Shown here piece by piece: positions 8,041 to 16,809 of a stretch of DNA of 35,288 nucleotides. Within the stretch, counting starts at the first letter, position 1. Every line of letters starts with the position of its first letter. Both the position numbers and the translations under genes were made by a program. Below the pieces are notes generated by a model. It was not told where the DNA came from, did no database searches, and saw only the letters and a list, made by a program, of their open reading frames with translations. Source of the stretch: Lachnospiraceae bacterium (lineage in GTDB: Bacteria > Bacillota > Clostridia > Lachnospirales > Lachnospiraceae); contig JAUNNN010000024.1 of the NCBI GenBank assembly GCA_030531435.1, positions 1-35,288 on the forward strand, in the 5' to 3' direction.

Positions 8041-9373
8041 ATATTTCCTCTTTTTTCGTATAATAAATATAGAATAAAAAACATATTATCGCTGATAGAA
8101 GTGATCCAAGAGGCGCTGCCCATCCCATTGGATAAAGAGTATCAGGCCACCATTTACTAAAGAAATATGTGCCTGGAATACGAATTAATGCAACTGATAT
8201 CATATTATGAATAAATGATATTTTTGATTTCTCAACACCGCAGAAGTATCCGCTGAAGCAGAAATGAAATGCCGCAAAAAATGTATCAAAGCTATATGAT
8301 CTAAGGTACTCACAGCCAGCTGGTAATACAGCAGTGTCCTTTGTAAATAACGTTACAATAGTGTGTGGCAAAAACTGATTGTATATTCCGCAGAATAGTC
8401 CCCAAGCTCCAGTAATAAGGAGTCCATAATAAAGACTCTGTCTTGCTCTCTCTGGTTTCCCGGCTCCCATATTCTGGGCAGTAATAGCGGAGATTGCCGA
8501 AAGATAAGATGATGGTATAAGGAACATGAAGCATATTATTTTTTCAACTATTCCAACACTTGCAGCAGCAATAAGTCCGCGACTGTTAGCAATAATTGTA
8601 ATTACAATAAACGCAATCTGAATTAGTCCATCCTGTAGAGCAATTGGTGAACCAACATACAGTATTTTTGATAAACTGTCACGGTTTAGCTTTGCACCTT
8701 TTATTTTTAATTCAAAACCAAAATCAATCTTTCTTATGGCAAATAAAGAAATAATGACACTAATTATTTGACCAAAAACTGTTCCAAGGGCAGCTCCAGT
8801 AGCACCAAGTCCTAAATATCCAATGAAAAGAAAATCCAGTATGATATTTGATATACATGCTATTGCCACAAATATCATAGGACGTTTTGAGTCGCCAGCA
8901 CCTCTGAAAATACTGCTTATAACATTATATGCGGTAATGAATGGAATTCCTGCAAAGCATATAAATAAATATGAATTAGTCTGTGTGACAGCCTCAATTG
9001 GAGTTGACATAACTTTGGTTATAGGCTTTGTCAAAAGAAGTAGTGAAACTGTGAGAATAAATGCAATAATTGAAAAAAGATAAACTGAATTGCTAACTAT
9101 TTTAGAGGATTCGTCTTTATCCTTTGCACCAACACATCTTCCAACATGTACAGTTGTACCCATTGCAAAACCAAGAATTATAACAGTAATCATATGCATA
9201 ACCTGACTACCAATAGATACAGCTGTGGTAGTTGATGCATCGTTATAAAGTCCTACAATCATTAAATCAGCCATTCCATAAAATGTCTGCATAAAAGCGG
9301 CAAGCATATATGGAAGAGCAAACTTTATTAAATTATTTCTTACGTTTCCTACTGTTAAATCGTTATCAATCAT
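8039..9373 (-). CDS. MATE family efflux transporter
   Basis: The 444-aa protein has about twelve membrane helices in two related halves, as in MATE (NorM/DinF-type) Na+- or H+-coupled drug exporters. Family-like stretches are LIKFALPYMLAAFMQTFYGMAD near the N-terminus (two short parts: LIKFALP and YGMADLMIVG), AVSIGSQVMH, and IFRGAGDSKRPM in the first half, with SAITAQNMGAGKPERA in the second. It starts two bases after the stop of the small DUF202-like gene, so it is third in an operon with a hybrid histidine kinase. Its substrate cannot be read from sequence. Confidence 0.93.
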   Translation of the reverse strand: MIDNDLTVGNVRNNLIKFALPYMLAAFMQTFYGMADLMIVGLYNDASTTTAVSIGSQVMHMITVIILGFAMGTTVHVGRCVGAKDKDESSKIVSNSVYLFSIIAFILTVSLLLLTKPITKVMSTPIEAVTQTNSYLFICFAGIPFITAYNVISSIFRGAGDSKRPMIFVAIACISNIILDFLFIGYLGLGATGAALGTVFGQIISVIISLFAIRKIDFGFELKIKGAKLNRDSLSKILYVGSPIALQDGLIQIAFIVITIIANSRGLIAAASVGIVEKIICFMFLIPSSYLSAISAITAQNMGAGKPERARQSLYYGLLITGAWGLFCGIYNQFLPHTIVTLFTKDTAVLPAGCEYLRSYSFDTFFAAFHFCFSGYFCGVEKSKISFIHNMISVALIRIPGTYFFSKWWPDTLYPMGWAAPLGSLLSAIICFLFYIYYTKKEEI

Positions 9374-9375
9374 AA

Positions 9376-9780
9376 TTATTCGGACAGCTCGAAATCAAAT
9401 ATTTCATCTTTAATCTGCTCGTTCAGATCATTAGTATCTTTCTCCATATCTTCAAGCTCCTGCTTCATTTTAGGATAAACAGATGCGTCTTTATATATGA
9501 AATAGCAGGCAAAGAGAAGTAGGAATGAAGCTAAAAGTGTTGAAAACAAATTAGAAACTCCAAGGGCAGGTAGTGCCTTGTATATCGTTGCTGCTGTACC
9601 AATGAGCGTAACAATAGTTCTAAGATATGCAAGATGAGTTTGATTAAGAGACATCTTTGAATTATAAAATGCAAGCTTTGTTCTTGTTACAGATAGTTCA
9701 GTTCTCTGCTTTGCAAGCTTATCCTGATTGATAGCCATAGCAGTTTTTGTTTTCATGTTTTCTGGTTTAGTATTTGACAT
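9376..9780 (-). CDS. Small DUF202-like membrane protein
   Basis: A 134-aa protein with a charged helical N-terminus (about 15-50), two membrane helices (about 54-72 and 79-98), and an acidic helical C-terminus (103-134). The segment LAYLRTIVTLIG resembles the ER-T-x-LAW-x-RT-type signature of DUF202/YidH proteins, but without the usual Glu-Arg, so the family call is tentative. It sits 8 bases after the histidine kinase stop and 2 bases before the MATE start, so it is probably part of the sensor-exporter operon. It could tether or modulate either partner. Confidence 0.68.
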   Translation of the reverse strand: MSNTKPENMKTKTAMAINQDKLAKQRTELSVTRTKLAFYNSKMSLNQTHLAYLRTIVTLIGTAATIYKALPALGVSNLFSTLLASFLLLFACYFIYKDASVYPKMKQELEDMEKDTNDLNEQIKDEIFDFELSE

Positions 9781-9788
9781 ATTAATTC

Positions 9789-11531
9789 TTACTTTGTGTA
9801 TCCTTCAATCATATTTAATAGGTCATTTCTTTGAACAGGTTTTGATAAATAGTTATCAAAACCGAAGTCTAAAAATCTCTTTTGTGCATCGTTTACTGCG
9901 TCAGCAGTAATGACTATAATTGGACAAGTTGTACCATTTTCTCTGAGCTTTTTAAATGTTTCCATACCATCCATGCCTGGCATGAAATAATCTAAGAATA
10001 TGATATCAAAAGCTTTTTCTTTAACAATATTAAGAGCTTCTAGACCAGAGAACGCATAAGTTGCATCAATTCCAGATCCTTTGAGAAGACCATTAAATAC
10101 AATTGTATTAATCTTTGTATCATCAACATACAGTACTTTGACGTCATTAAAATGATATTCTTTAGTCTGCCCTTTATTCTTAGAAATTGTAGGATTTTCA
10201 ACTTTTTTGTGGCTGACTTCTGCGATGAATGTGCTTCCAGAACCATATTCTGAAGTAACGCTGACTTTTCCGCCCATTGCTTCAGTAAGTCTTTTTGTAA
10301 TAGAAAGACCAAGTCCAGTTCCCTCAATATGTCTATTATTCTTAACATCAACTCTTTGGAAGCTATCAAAAATAAATGGCAAATCCTCTGCCTTAATACC
10401 TTTACCAGTGTCAGTGACTTTAATAATAAGCATCTCTCGAACGTTATCATAATCAACAAGTACATCGATAGACCCGGATTCTGTATATTTAATGGCATTA
10501 TTAATAATATTTGTTCCAACCTGTCTTAATCTTATTTCATCTCCAAATAGTACTTCAGGAACAGATTCAGATGCAGATACAGTATATTTAAGCCCTTTAG
10601 CCTCTGCACGGCCTGCGCCTACTGTTCTAAAGTCAGTAATGATTTCTTCTGTAAAGTATTCTGTATCAACAATATCCATCTTACCTTTTGATATTTTTTC
10701 AAAGTCAAGAATATCGTTTATTACATTTAAAAGCATACCTGCAGTTCTATTGACATTTGATGCCATATCGTGAACAGCGTGTATATTATCTTCATGCTGA
10801 ATCATCTCAGATAGTCCAATAACAACGCCCATTGGAGTACGGATTTCATGTGACATGTTTGCAAGAAACATTGATTTTGCAACATTTGCCTGTTCTGCCT
10901 CTTGTTTTGCCTTTTCAAGCTGCTTTGCCTGAAGATCATATAGGAACAGCTGATAAGAAAAAATAGCAATTAAAATGAATATACAGGAAATACAGGAAAT
11001 TGTATTTGCAAATGCTGAAACCTCTGTAGAAACCGTAGTACCATTAACAGTACACAAATCTGGACGCTTTACAGATAAATACACTGTGAAAATCATAAGA
11101 AGAGAAGAGAAAACAAGATTAGCCTTTCTGAAGGTTCCTCTCAATACTAGATATGAGAATACAACGACAGTGAGAAAGAAGAATAGTCCACCGCCAGCGA
11201 GTCCACCTGATAAGAAAAATACTGGTGCGACAATGAGTTCGCAGCCAACACAGGTGATTTTTTCAAAAAATTCTATATTTTTCTTAAACTTACTTATGAG
11301 AAAGACTTCAATAATCAGAGATGCCCCTATGAAGAGATACATTATTCCAAGTGTATAGTGTCCAACAAGAAGCATAGCGGGAATTATAAGTAGCGATCCT
11401 ATAATATGAAGATTAAGTACAAATAAAAAACATTTGTCCTTGATTTCGGTTGTATCTGTATAGAGATGTTTAGTAGCAAAACTAACTAAAAGACTGTGTA
11501 TTTTTGCTATAATACTTTGGTTGCTATCCAT
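9789..11531 (-). CDS. Hybrid sensor histidine kinase/response regulator
   Basis: A 580-aa protein. The N-terminal sensor has about six membrane helices (34-198) and no large outer domain. It continues into a coiled coil (200-222) and a HisKA domain with MSHEIRTPM (phospho-acceptor His228). The HATPase domain has N345 in NNAIKYT, DTGKG (374-378) and GTGLGLS (404-410). The C-terminal receiver has Asp470-Asp471, phospho-acceptor Asp514 in FLDYFMPGMDG, and Lys564 in SKP. ATG 11531 is chosen over an upstream ATG at 11696 because it has GGAG 8 bases before it and the extra 55 residues lie across the promoter. No output domain is present, so the receiver probably relays phosphate or acts by contact. 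The DUF202-like protein and MATE exporter follow in the same operon. Confidence 0.92.
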   Translation of the reverse strand: MDSNQSIIAKIHSLLVSFATKHLYTDTTEIKDKCFLFVLNLHIIGSLLIIPAMLLVGHYTLGIMYLFIGASLIIEVFLISKFKKNIEFFEKITCVGCELIVAPVFFLSGGLAGGGLFFFLTVVVFSYLVLRGTFRKANLVFSSLLMIFTVYLSVKRPDLCTVNGTTVSTEVSAFANTISCISCIFILIAIFSYQLFLYDLQAKQLEKAKQEAEQANVAKSMFLANMSHEIRTPMGVVIGLSEMIQHEDNIHAVHDMASNVNRTAGMLLNVINDILDFEKISKGKMDIVDTEYFTEEIITDFRTVGAGRAEAKGLKYTVSASESVPEVLFGDEIRLRQVGTNIINNAIKYTESGSIDVLVDYDNVREMLIIKVTDTGKGIKAEDLPFIFDSFQRVDVKNNRHIEGTGLGLSITKRLTEAMGGKVSVTSEYGSGSTFIAEVSHKKVENPTISKNKGQTKEYHFNDVKVLYVDDTKINTIVFNGLLKGSGIDATYAFSGLEALNIVKEKAFDIIFLDYFMPGMDGMETFKKLRENGTTCPIIVITADAVNDAQKRFLDFGFDNYLSKPVQRNDLLNMIEGYTK

Positions 11532-11542
11532 GTTATTTCTCC

Positions 11543-11591
11543 AAATGTCACATTTGTCACATATTATAGCACGTTTGACTATACGATTAAA
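11543..11591 (-). promoter_or_regulatory. Promoter and palindrome before the hybrid kinase operon
   Basis: On the minus strand an extended -10, TGCTATAAT (TATAAT at 11563-11568), lies 17 bases from a weak -35 (TTTAAT, 11586-11591). Just downstream, near the expected start of transcription, is the inverted repeat AAATG-TGA-CATTT (11543-11555), a plausible operator. The -35 is poor, as is common with extended -10 promoters. I found no convincing promoter for the divergent ybaK gene in the rest of this 213-base gap. Confidence 0.55.
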
Positions 11592-11744
11592 CTTTAAAAG
11601 TCGATTTTTCCTTAAAATAACTAAAGAATTGAACAAAATACACAGATAATAGTGTAAAATAAATAATATATGACTTTTAATCATGTTCCATAACATATAT
11701 CAATATAAAAAACAAATAGATTAACATATGCGATAGGGAAGAAA

Positions 11745-12230
11745 ATGGCTAAAAAAGAGAAGGAAATAAAAACAAACGTAATGAGGCTTCTTGAGCAGGC
11801 AAATATAAATTACAATCATTACTGCTATGCTGATACAGATGCCATAAGTGGCCTTGAGGTGGCTAAAGCTATGAACCAGCCGGTTGAGAGAGTTTTTAAA
11901 ACTCTTGTGACAGTAGCAGCATCAAAACAGTACTATGTCTTTGTAATTCCTGTTGATAAGGAGCTTGATTTAAAAAAGGCGGCAGCTTCTGTTTCTGAGA
12001 AGAGCATTGAAATGCTAAAGCAAAAAGATCTTTTACCGCTGACTGGTTACGTTCACGGTGGATGTTCTCCTGTTGGAATGAAAAAGCTTTTCGCTACAAC
12101 ATTTCATGAAAGTGTAAATAATCTTGATAAAGTTATTTTTTCAGCAGGTAAGATTGGCTATCAGGTAGAAATTGTTCCTAATGATTTACAGGCTATTGTA
12201 CCATTTAAAACAGCAGATATTGTTAAATAA
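11745..12230 (+). CDS. ybaK: Cys-tRNA(Pro)/Cys-tRNA(Cys) deacylase, YbaK/EbsC type
   Basis: A 161-aa single-domain protein of the YbaK/INS family, which hydrolyses mischarged Cys-tRNA(Pro). Seen are the conserved Lys52 in VFKTLVT, and [14 protein letters not shown] (101-114), which matches the family's GGxSPxGxKK loop. It works in the cytosol with prolyl-tRNA synthetase. GGGAAG precedes the ATG. It is followed after 11 bases by dtd, another tRNA-proofreading hydrolase, so the two form a quality-control pair. Confidence 0.9.
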   Translation: MAKKEKEIKTNVMRLLEQANINYNHYCYADTDAISGLEVAKAMNQPVERVFKTLVTVAASKQYYVFVIPVDKELDLKKAAASVSEKSIEMLKQKDLLPLTGYVHGGCSPVGMKKLFATTFHESVNNLDKVIFSAGKIGYQVEIVPNDLQAIVPFKTADIVK

Positions 12231-12241
12231 TAGAGGATAAC

Positions 12242-12697
12242 ATGAGATTATTAATTCAAAGAGTAAAAAATGCTTCTGTAAAGGTTGATGAAGAAGTTAA
12301 GGGAAGCATTAATAACGGCTTTTTAGTATTTATTGGAGTGTCAGATAGCGATACAAAGGAAATTGCTGATCGTATGGCTAAAAAGCTTATAGGTCTTAGA
12401 ATTTTTGAAGATGAGAATGGAAAAACAAATCTTTCAATTAAAGACGTTGATGGAGAGCTTTTAATTATTTCGCAGTTCACTTTGTATGCGGATTGTAAAA
12501 AGGGAAATCGCCCAAGCTTTATTAATGCTGGAAAACCAGATTATGCTAATGAACTTTATGAATATTTTGCTGATATTTTAGAGCCTGAAGTTAAACATGT
12601 CGGCAGAGGCGTTTTCGGTGCAGATATGAAAGTTGAATTACTAAATGATGGGCCATTTACCATATGGCTTGATTCAGATGAAATTTTGAGTAAATAA
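12242..12697 (+). CDS. dtd: D-aminoacyl-tRNA deacylase
   Basis: A 151-aa protein of standard Dtd length. It removes D-amino acids (and glycine from tRNA-Ala) wrongly attached to tRNA. The active-site motif SQFTLYAD (77-84, with Thr80), NRPSF (89-93), and the cross-subunit Gly-cisPro in [10 protein letters not shown] (Gly137-Pro138) are all present, so the enzyme looks intact. AGAGGA lies upstream of the ATG. Stop-to-start spacing to the CapA-like gene is 7 bases, pointing to one operon. Confidence 0.96.
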   Translation: MRLLIQRVKNASVKVDEEVKGSINNGFLVFIGVSDSDTKEIADRMAKKLIGLRIFEDENGKTNLSIKDVDGELLIISQFTLYADCKKGNRPSFINAGKPDYANELYEYFADILEPEVKHVGRGVFGADMKVELLNDGPFTIWLDSDEILSK

Positions 12698-12704
12698 GGG
12701 ATAT

Positions 12705-13886
12705 ATGATGAGTGAAACTTCTTTAATTTTTACTGGCGATATTGGATTCGACAAATACATGGATAGAAAATGGGAAGATGATGAACTTGTATCAGAGGAA
12801 ATACTTGAGTATCTTCATTCTGGAAATCATCTTATCATTAATGTTGAAGGGCCTTTGTCAAGACAGGATAAAGTCGAACGTGCGAACGGAGTTGCTGCGC
12901 TTACACATAGCATGAATCCAGATGCTGTAAGGTTTTTTGATAAAATTGGAGCAGACGTTTGGAATATCTGCAATAACCATATAATGGATGCTGGTCAGAA
13001 TGGAATGGCAGATACGCTAAAAGAAGCTAGCAAAGCTGGTGTCATGACATTAGGTGCTGGAATGAATATTTCAGAAGCATCAAAGCCAGTTATCTTTAAT
13101 GAATGTGGCGGCATTGGTATGATAGGAGTTGGATATCAGCGTGCCTGCAGAAAAGCAGATGAGGAAACTCCAGGATGCTTTAGCTGGAGCGATATGGAAT
13201 TAATTCAGAAGAGAATTGATGAAATTAAGAAGACATGTCGCTGGTGTATAGTTGTAGCGCATGGTGGAGAGGAATTTACAGCACTTCCTTCACCATATGT
13301 TAGAAAACGATACATGGATTATCTTGATATGGGTGCTGATATAGTTATTTCACACCATCCACATGTTCCAATGAATTACGAAACATTTCCAGGTAAAGCA
13401 ATATTTTATTCTCTTGGAAATTTTGTATTTGATACAGATTATCAGAGATCTCAATATAACACTGAATATGGGCTTTTTATTAAGCTTAAATTTACCGAAA
13501 CAGAGTTTTCTTTTGAACCATTTGGTATAGAAATAGATAGAACATGCGACCATGTAATTAAAGGTGACATACCAGATATCTTTGTTGATGTAAGAGAGGA
13601 AGAATATGAAAAACTTGCGCCTTTTGCTGCTAAAATGTTTATAGAAAACACAAAGCGTCAGTTAAGATATCTAAAACCAGATATATTTAATAATGCAACT
13701 GAGGAAGACTTCTATAACAATTTTTATGAGCCACTTAGAAGTGGAAGAGTACCAGGAGAAGTACTTGATTTCCAAATTGTTTATCCACTATCTCTTGAAG
13801 AAAAGCATAAAGCCTGGAAGGAATCTAAACTTGAATCAGTAAAGAATTATATGCTTAGGCAAATTGATGACAAAGGAGAGTATTAA
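12705..13886 (+). CDS. CapA-like (PGA_cap) metallophosphoesterase
   Basis: A 393-aa protein of the CapA/poly-gamma-glutamate synthesis family, with a calcineurin-like fold. Motifs in order are FTGDIGFD (9-16), NVEGPLS (46-52), NICNNHIMDAG (87-97), VAHGGEEF and SHHPHVPMNYE, giving the expected metal ligands (Asp12, Asn91, His92 and later histidines). Unlike CapA of capsule operons it has no N-terminal membrane anchor or signal peptide, and no capB/capC lies nearby, so it is probably a cytosolic relative with an unknown phosphoester substrate. A second ATG directly follows the first (12708). It overlaps the next gene by one base (TAATG). Confidence 0.88.
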   Translation: MMSETSLIFTGDIGFDKYMDRKWEDDELVSEEILEYLHSGNHLIINVEGPLSRQDKVERANGVAALTHSMNPDAVRFFDKIGADVWNICNNHIMDAGQNGMADTLKEASKAGVMTLGAGMNISEASKPVIFNECGGIGMIGVGYQRACRKADEETPGCFSWSDMELIQKRIDEIKKTCRWCIVVAHGGEEFTALPSPYVRKRYMDYLDMGADIVISHHPHVPMNYETFPGKAIFYSLGNFVFDTDYQRSQYNTEYGLFIKLKFTETEFSFEPFGIEIDRTCDHVIKGDIPDIFVDVREEEYEKLAPFAAKMFIENTKRQLRYLKPDIFNNATEEDFYNNFYEPLRSGRVPGEVLDFQIVYPLSLEEKHKAWKESKLESVKNYMLRQIDDKGEY

Positions 13887-14434
13887 TGTCGGCAAGACGT
13901 AGAAGAAGACGAATTTCAATTATTACTCCAATATTGTTTTTAATAGTAATTGCGCTATTAGTATTTATTGGATTAATTCTATATAAACAGCATAAAAAGT
14001 CAAAAGAGCCAATATTTGAATATGTATCAATTGCTGAAGAAGCTTCAGCAAGGGCGTTAGTATGGCTTAATGATATTGATGATATTGAACTAAGCTTTGA
14101 AGATGTTAAGGAGTGTATGGGGGAATTTAATTTGGAAGTCAAGTATACCCCAACAGAGACGAAAGGAATATATACAGTAGAGTTAATGCCTGATTGTTAT
14201 GAATACTGTGAAAGTCAGGCAAAAATTGGACTTGAGAAATCATACCGACGTGCTGTTATAAATAGGCTTCAGAAAGCCGGCTATGAAGGCCCATGTACTG
14301 ATGAAACAGTTGAAAAACTTATGAAAACAACATTTGGTATAACTGTAGCTGATTATCTTGAGCAGTGTGAAATTTCGCTTCTGCCATCTTTTGAAGAGTT
14401 AAATGCTAAATATTCAGGGGAGGTAGAAAGATGA
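13886..14434 (+). CDS. Hypothetical single-pass membrane protein
   Basis: A 182-aa protein with a very basic N-terminus (RRRRRR at residues 4-9), one membrane helix (about 13-32) and an outer domain of about 150 residues with two Cys in the CYEYC stretch and a third in GPCTDE. The positive N-terminus predicts N-in, C-out topology. I do not recognise a family. Start and stop overlap both neighbours (TAATG with the CapA-like gene, ATGA with the carboxypeptidase gene), so it is tightly coupled to the carboxypeptidase and may be an accessory of cell-wall trimming. Confidence 0.82.
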   Translation: MSARRRRRRISIITPILFLIVIALLVFIGLILYKQHKKSKEPIFEYVSIAEEASARALVWLNDIDDIELSFEDVKECMGEFNLEVKYTPTETKGIYTVELMPDCYEYCESQAKIGLEKSYRRAVINRLQKAGYEGPCTDETVEKLMKTTFGITVADYLEQCEISLLPSFEELNAKYSGEVER

Positions 14435-15861
14435 AAAAAATAAAACAGACTATCTCACTAATTATTGCAGTAACATTGATAATGGTTGCATGCCCTGATG
14501 TTACAAGTGCTGCTGATCTTGAAATACGAAAGAACTTAAGCGTTGTTGTTGACGGCGTATCAAAAGGCAGCATTATGGCTCTTGATCTCAACTATGATAA
14601 CAATGTGTATATTTCATTAAGAGGATTAGCGTACACACTCAGGGAAACAAATAGCGCGTTTACACCTTTTGTTAAGGAAAGTGGAATCGAGATATCTACA
14701 GGGCTTGATTACTATGAAGACCCACACACATGGGACGCAGAAGAGCTTTCTGAAAGAAGTAAGCTTAAGCTTGCAAGAAACGACATATCTGTCAATGGTG
14801 TTGAGAGAAGATACTATTCGTTGCTTGGTTCTCTTGGAGAAAGTGGTATGGACGCCTTTATGAGTCCTGTACATATAGCGATGATTCTTAACACAGATAT
14901 AGAAATAAATAATGGCGAAATAGTTGTTAATACAGGTGAGCCATTTTCTGTATCCGATGCGGATTTAGAAAACTCGGGCTATCTACAGGGCGTAAACTCA
15001 CTAGTTATTGGTGATGGTACAACTGGAGAGGTATATTTTAACTTTGATGAAGATGAGGTTTTGCCTATTGCCAGTACAACAAAGCTTATGACATATCTTG
15101 TTATGATGGATGCTGTTTCTGACGGAAAGATTTCACTAAACGACACAGTAATACTTTCTTCAGAGGCTCAAAGGTTATCAGAAGGAATTGACGGTGTTAT
15201 TGCAATGACTGCTGGAACGGAAGTGCCATTAAAAGACCTTATTAACGGAATGCTTTTAGCTTCAAGTAATGAATGCGCCCTTGCTATTGCAGAACATATT
15301 GCTGGCAGTGAGTCTGCCTTTGTTGATATGATGAATGAAAAAGCAGATGAACTTGGATTGATTGATGCAAAGTTTTATAATTGCAATGGTCTTCCTGTAT
15401 ATGAAAACCAGCTTCTTCCTGCCAAAATGCAGAATCGTATGTCAGCTAAGGAAATGTTCACATTAACATCTGAAATATTAAATAAGTATCCGCAAATAAC
15501 AGATATTACTTCAGTTAAAATAATGTCATTACCTGTTTTTGAAAGGGATATCAAGAATACAAATGCTATACTTTATAATCTAGATGAAGTAAAAGGGCTT
15601 AAAACGGGTACAACCAATAAATCTGGCGCATGTCTTGTATCCTGCGCACAGGTAGAAAAAGGTGGCGAAATTCATAATTTAGTATCTGTTCTGCTTGGTG
15701 CAGAAGGGGAATATGACAGATCTACAGTATCTGAAATAGCCATGCGATATGCCATAAATAAGATAAATGGGACTGTTGTAGAAACAGAAGAAAGCTATAA
15801 CAGTGTTCCAAAAAATCCAGAACTGGTTGTACAGAAATTAATTAGAAATGCTATGAAGTAG
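14431..15861 (+). CDS. D-alanyl-D-alanine carboxypeptidase (DacF/PBP5-like, S11)
   Basis: A 476-aa exported serine peptidase. It has a signal peptide (1-27), an N-terminal region (about 28-170) that looks like a copper-amine-oxidase-N type beta repeat (NNVYISLRGLAYTL), then the S11 domain with STTK (Ser215, Lys218), SSN (278-280) and KTG (391-393). These are the three catalytic motifs, so the enzyme should be active in removing terminal D-Ala from peptidoglycan stem peptides. The usual S11 C-terminal beta domain appears short or absent, and the extra N-terminal region makes the protein longer than typical. GGGGAGG precedes the ATG, which overlaps the previous stop. Confidence 0.93.
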   Translation: MKKIKQTISLIIAVTLIMVACPDVTSAADLEIRKNLSVVVDGVSKGSIMALDLNYDNNVYISLRGLAYTLRETNSAFTPFVKESGIEISTGLDYYEDPHTWDAEELSERSKLKLARNDISVNGVERRYYSLLGSLGESGMDAFMSPVHIAMILNTDIEINNGEIVVNTGEPFSVSDADLENSGYLQGVNSLVIGDGTTGEVYFNFDEDEVLPIASTTKLMTYLVMMDAVSDGKISLNDTVILSSEAQRLSEGIDGVIAMTAGTEVPLKDLINGMLLASSNECALAIAEHIAGSESAFVDMMNEKADELGLIDAKFYNCNGLPVYENQLLPAKMQNRMSAKEMFTLTSEILNKYPQITDITSVKIMSLPVFERDIKNTNAILYNLDEVKGLKTGTTNKSGACLVSCAQVEKGGEIHNLVSVLLGAEGEYDRSTVSEIAMRYAINKINGTVVETEESYNSVPKNPELVVQKLIRNAMK

Positions 15862-15868
15862 GTGAGTT

Positions 15869-16216
15869 ATGAAATATAAGAAAAATACAAATGAAAACCT
15901 GGATAATGCATTCAAAAATGCTACAAAACATGGAATGAATATAAAACTCTTTGAAGATATCCTGTTCTATAGAAAAGGTTTCCACTGGGAATTTATAGAA
16001 AAAAAGGATGTAAAGCGATTATATAGACGTGTTGAGGAAGTTATTTCTCATACAAGCTGTTGCGCTGAAAATATGGATATTGATAAGCTTATAGCCATCG
16101 GTCACGATGATAGTGAAACAATAATACATGTGTGCGATGGAGAAAGAAGATTAGCTGAAAGATTATATTCTGATATTACTTCAAGTTGGGATGGAGTAGA
16201 GTTTGGAAAAGCTTAG
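15869..16216 (+). CDS. Hypothetical protein, 115 aa
   Basis: No family recognised with confidence. The protein is soluble and highly charged, with beta-strand alternation in the part LFEDILFYRKGFHWEFI, an adjacent Cys-Cys (in SHTSCCAEN) and a final helix. The strand-rich core ending in one helix recalls small PH-like domains, but this is weak. AGGTGA lies 6 bases before the ATG. Its 3' end overlaps the metallo-beta-lactamase gene by 14 bases, so the two are probably translated together. Confidence 0.78.
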   Translation: MKYKKNTNENLDNAFKNATKHGMNIKLFEDILFYRKGFHWEFIEKKDVKRLYRRVEEVISHTSCCAENMDIDKLIAIGHDDSETIIHVCDGERRLAERLYSDITSSWDGVEFGKA

Positions 16217-16808
16217 TCTGACAGAGGAAATTTCATATATTAAAGGCTCTGAAAGTCCGCTTTCAGCTGACGTAATATTTATTAAGGGTAACACGGCCAC
16301 ATGGATTTTCGATGTAGGAGCCTGTGAAGATACCTTAAATGAAATAAATAGTATTTCTGGAGTGAAAAATATTATTATTTCTCATTTTCATGGTGACCAC
16401 AGTAATAATTTATCTAAAATAGATTACAACGAGTTATACGTAAGTAAGTATACGTACAAATACACAGAAATTGGCACATTAGTTGATGAAGATCTGTATA
16501 TAGATGATGGTGTAAAACTCCACATTTTCAAAATACCATCATCCCATGAAAAGGGCTGTCTTGGACTTGAAATTAATGATGATTTAATACTGCTTGGAGA
16601 CTCGTTTTATCCGTCTAGAAAAGGGGGAAAGCGTTCCTATAATGTTCAGCAGATAAAAGCACAAATTGATTTATTTTCCTCCCTAAAGGGAACAAGAGTG
16701 TATCTAAGTCACGATAAAAAGCCAATTATTTCAAAAACGATAGCTATTGCGTTTCTCAAAAAAACATTTGCATTAAGAGATAAAAATAAGAATATAATAG
16801 AGTTATAA
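16203..16808 (+). CDS. Metallo-beta-lactamase-fold hydrolase
   Basis: A 201-aa MBL-fold protein. The metal motif SHFHGDH is at 60-66 (His61, His63, Asp65, His66), followed by SSHEKG, LLGDSF and LSHDKK, which supply the remaining ligands. The core is short for the superfamily and has no second domain. Members hydrolyse thioesters, lactones, phosphodiesters and other substrates, so the reaction is not assigned. It starts with TTG at 16203, preceded by GGAG at 16194-16197, inside the previous gene. Confidence 0.88.
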   Translation: MEKLSLTEEISYIKGSESPLSADVIFIKGNTATWIFDVGACEDTLNEINSISGVKNIIISHFHGDHSNNLSKIDYNELYVSKYTYKYTEIGTLVDEDLYIDDGVKLHIFKIPSSHEKGCLGLEINDDLILLGDSFYPSRKGGKRSYNVQQIKAQIDLFSSLKGTRVYLSHDKKPIISKTIAIAFLKKTFALRDKNKNIIEL

Positions 16809-16809
16809 C

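Noticed and set aside
9728-11358. Several open frames on the plus strand opposite the hybrid kinase
   Set aside because: They lack ribosome sites and family motifs and mirror the codon pattern of the minus-strand kinase; antisense shadows.
11532-11696. A 55-residue N-terminal extension of the hybrid kinase
   Set aside because: The promoter and operator-like repeat lie inside it, no ribosome site precedes ATG 11696, and the extension has no kinase similarity.
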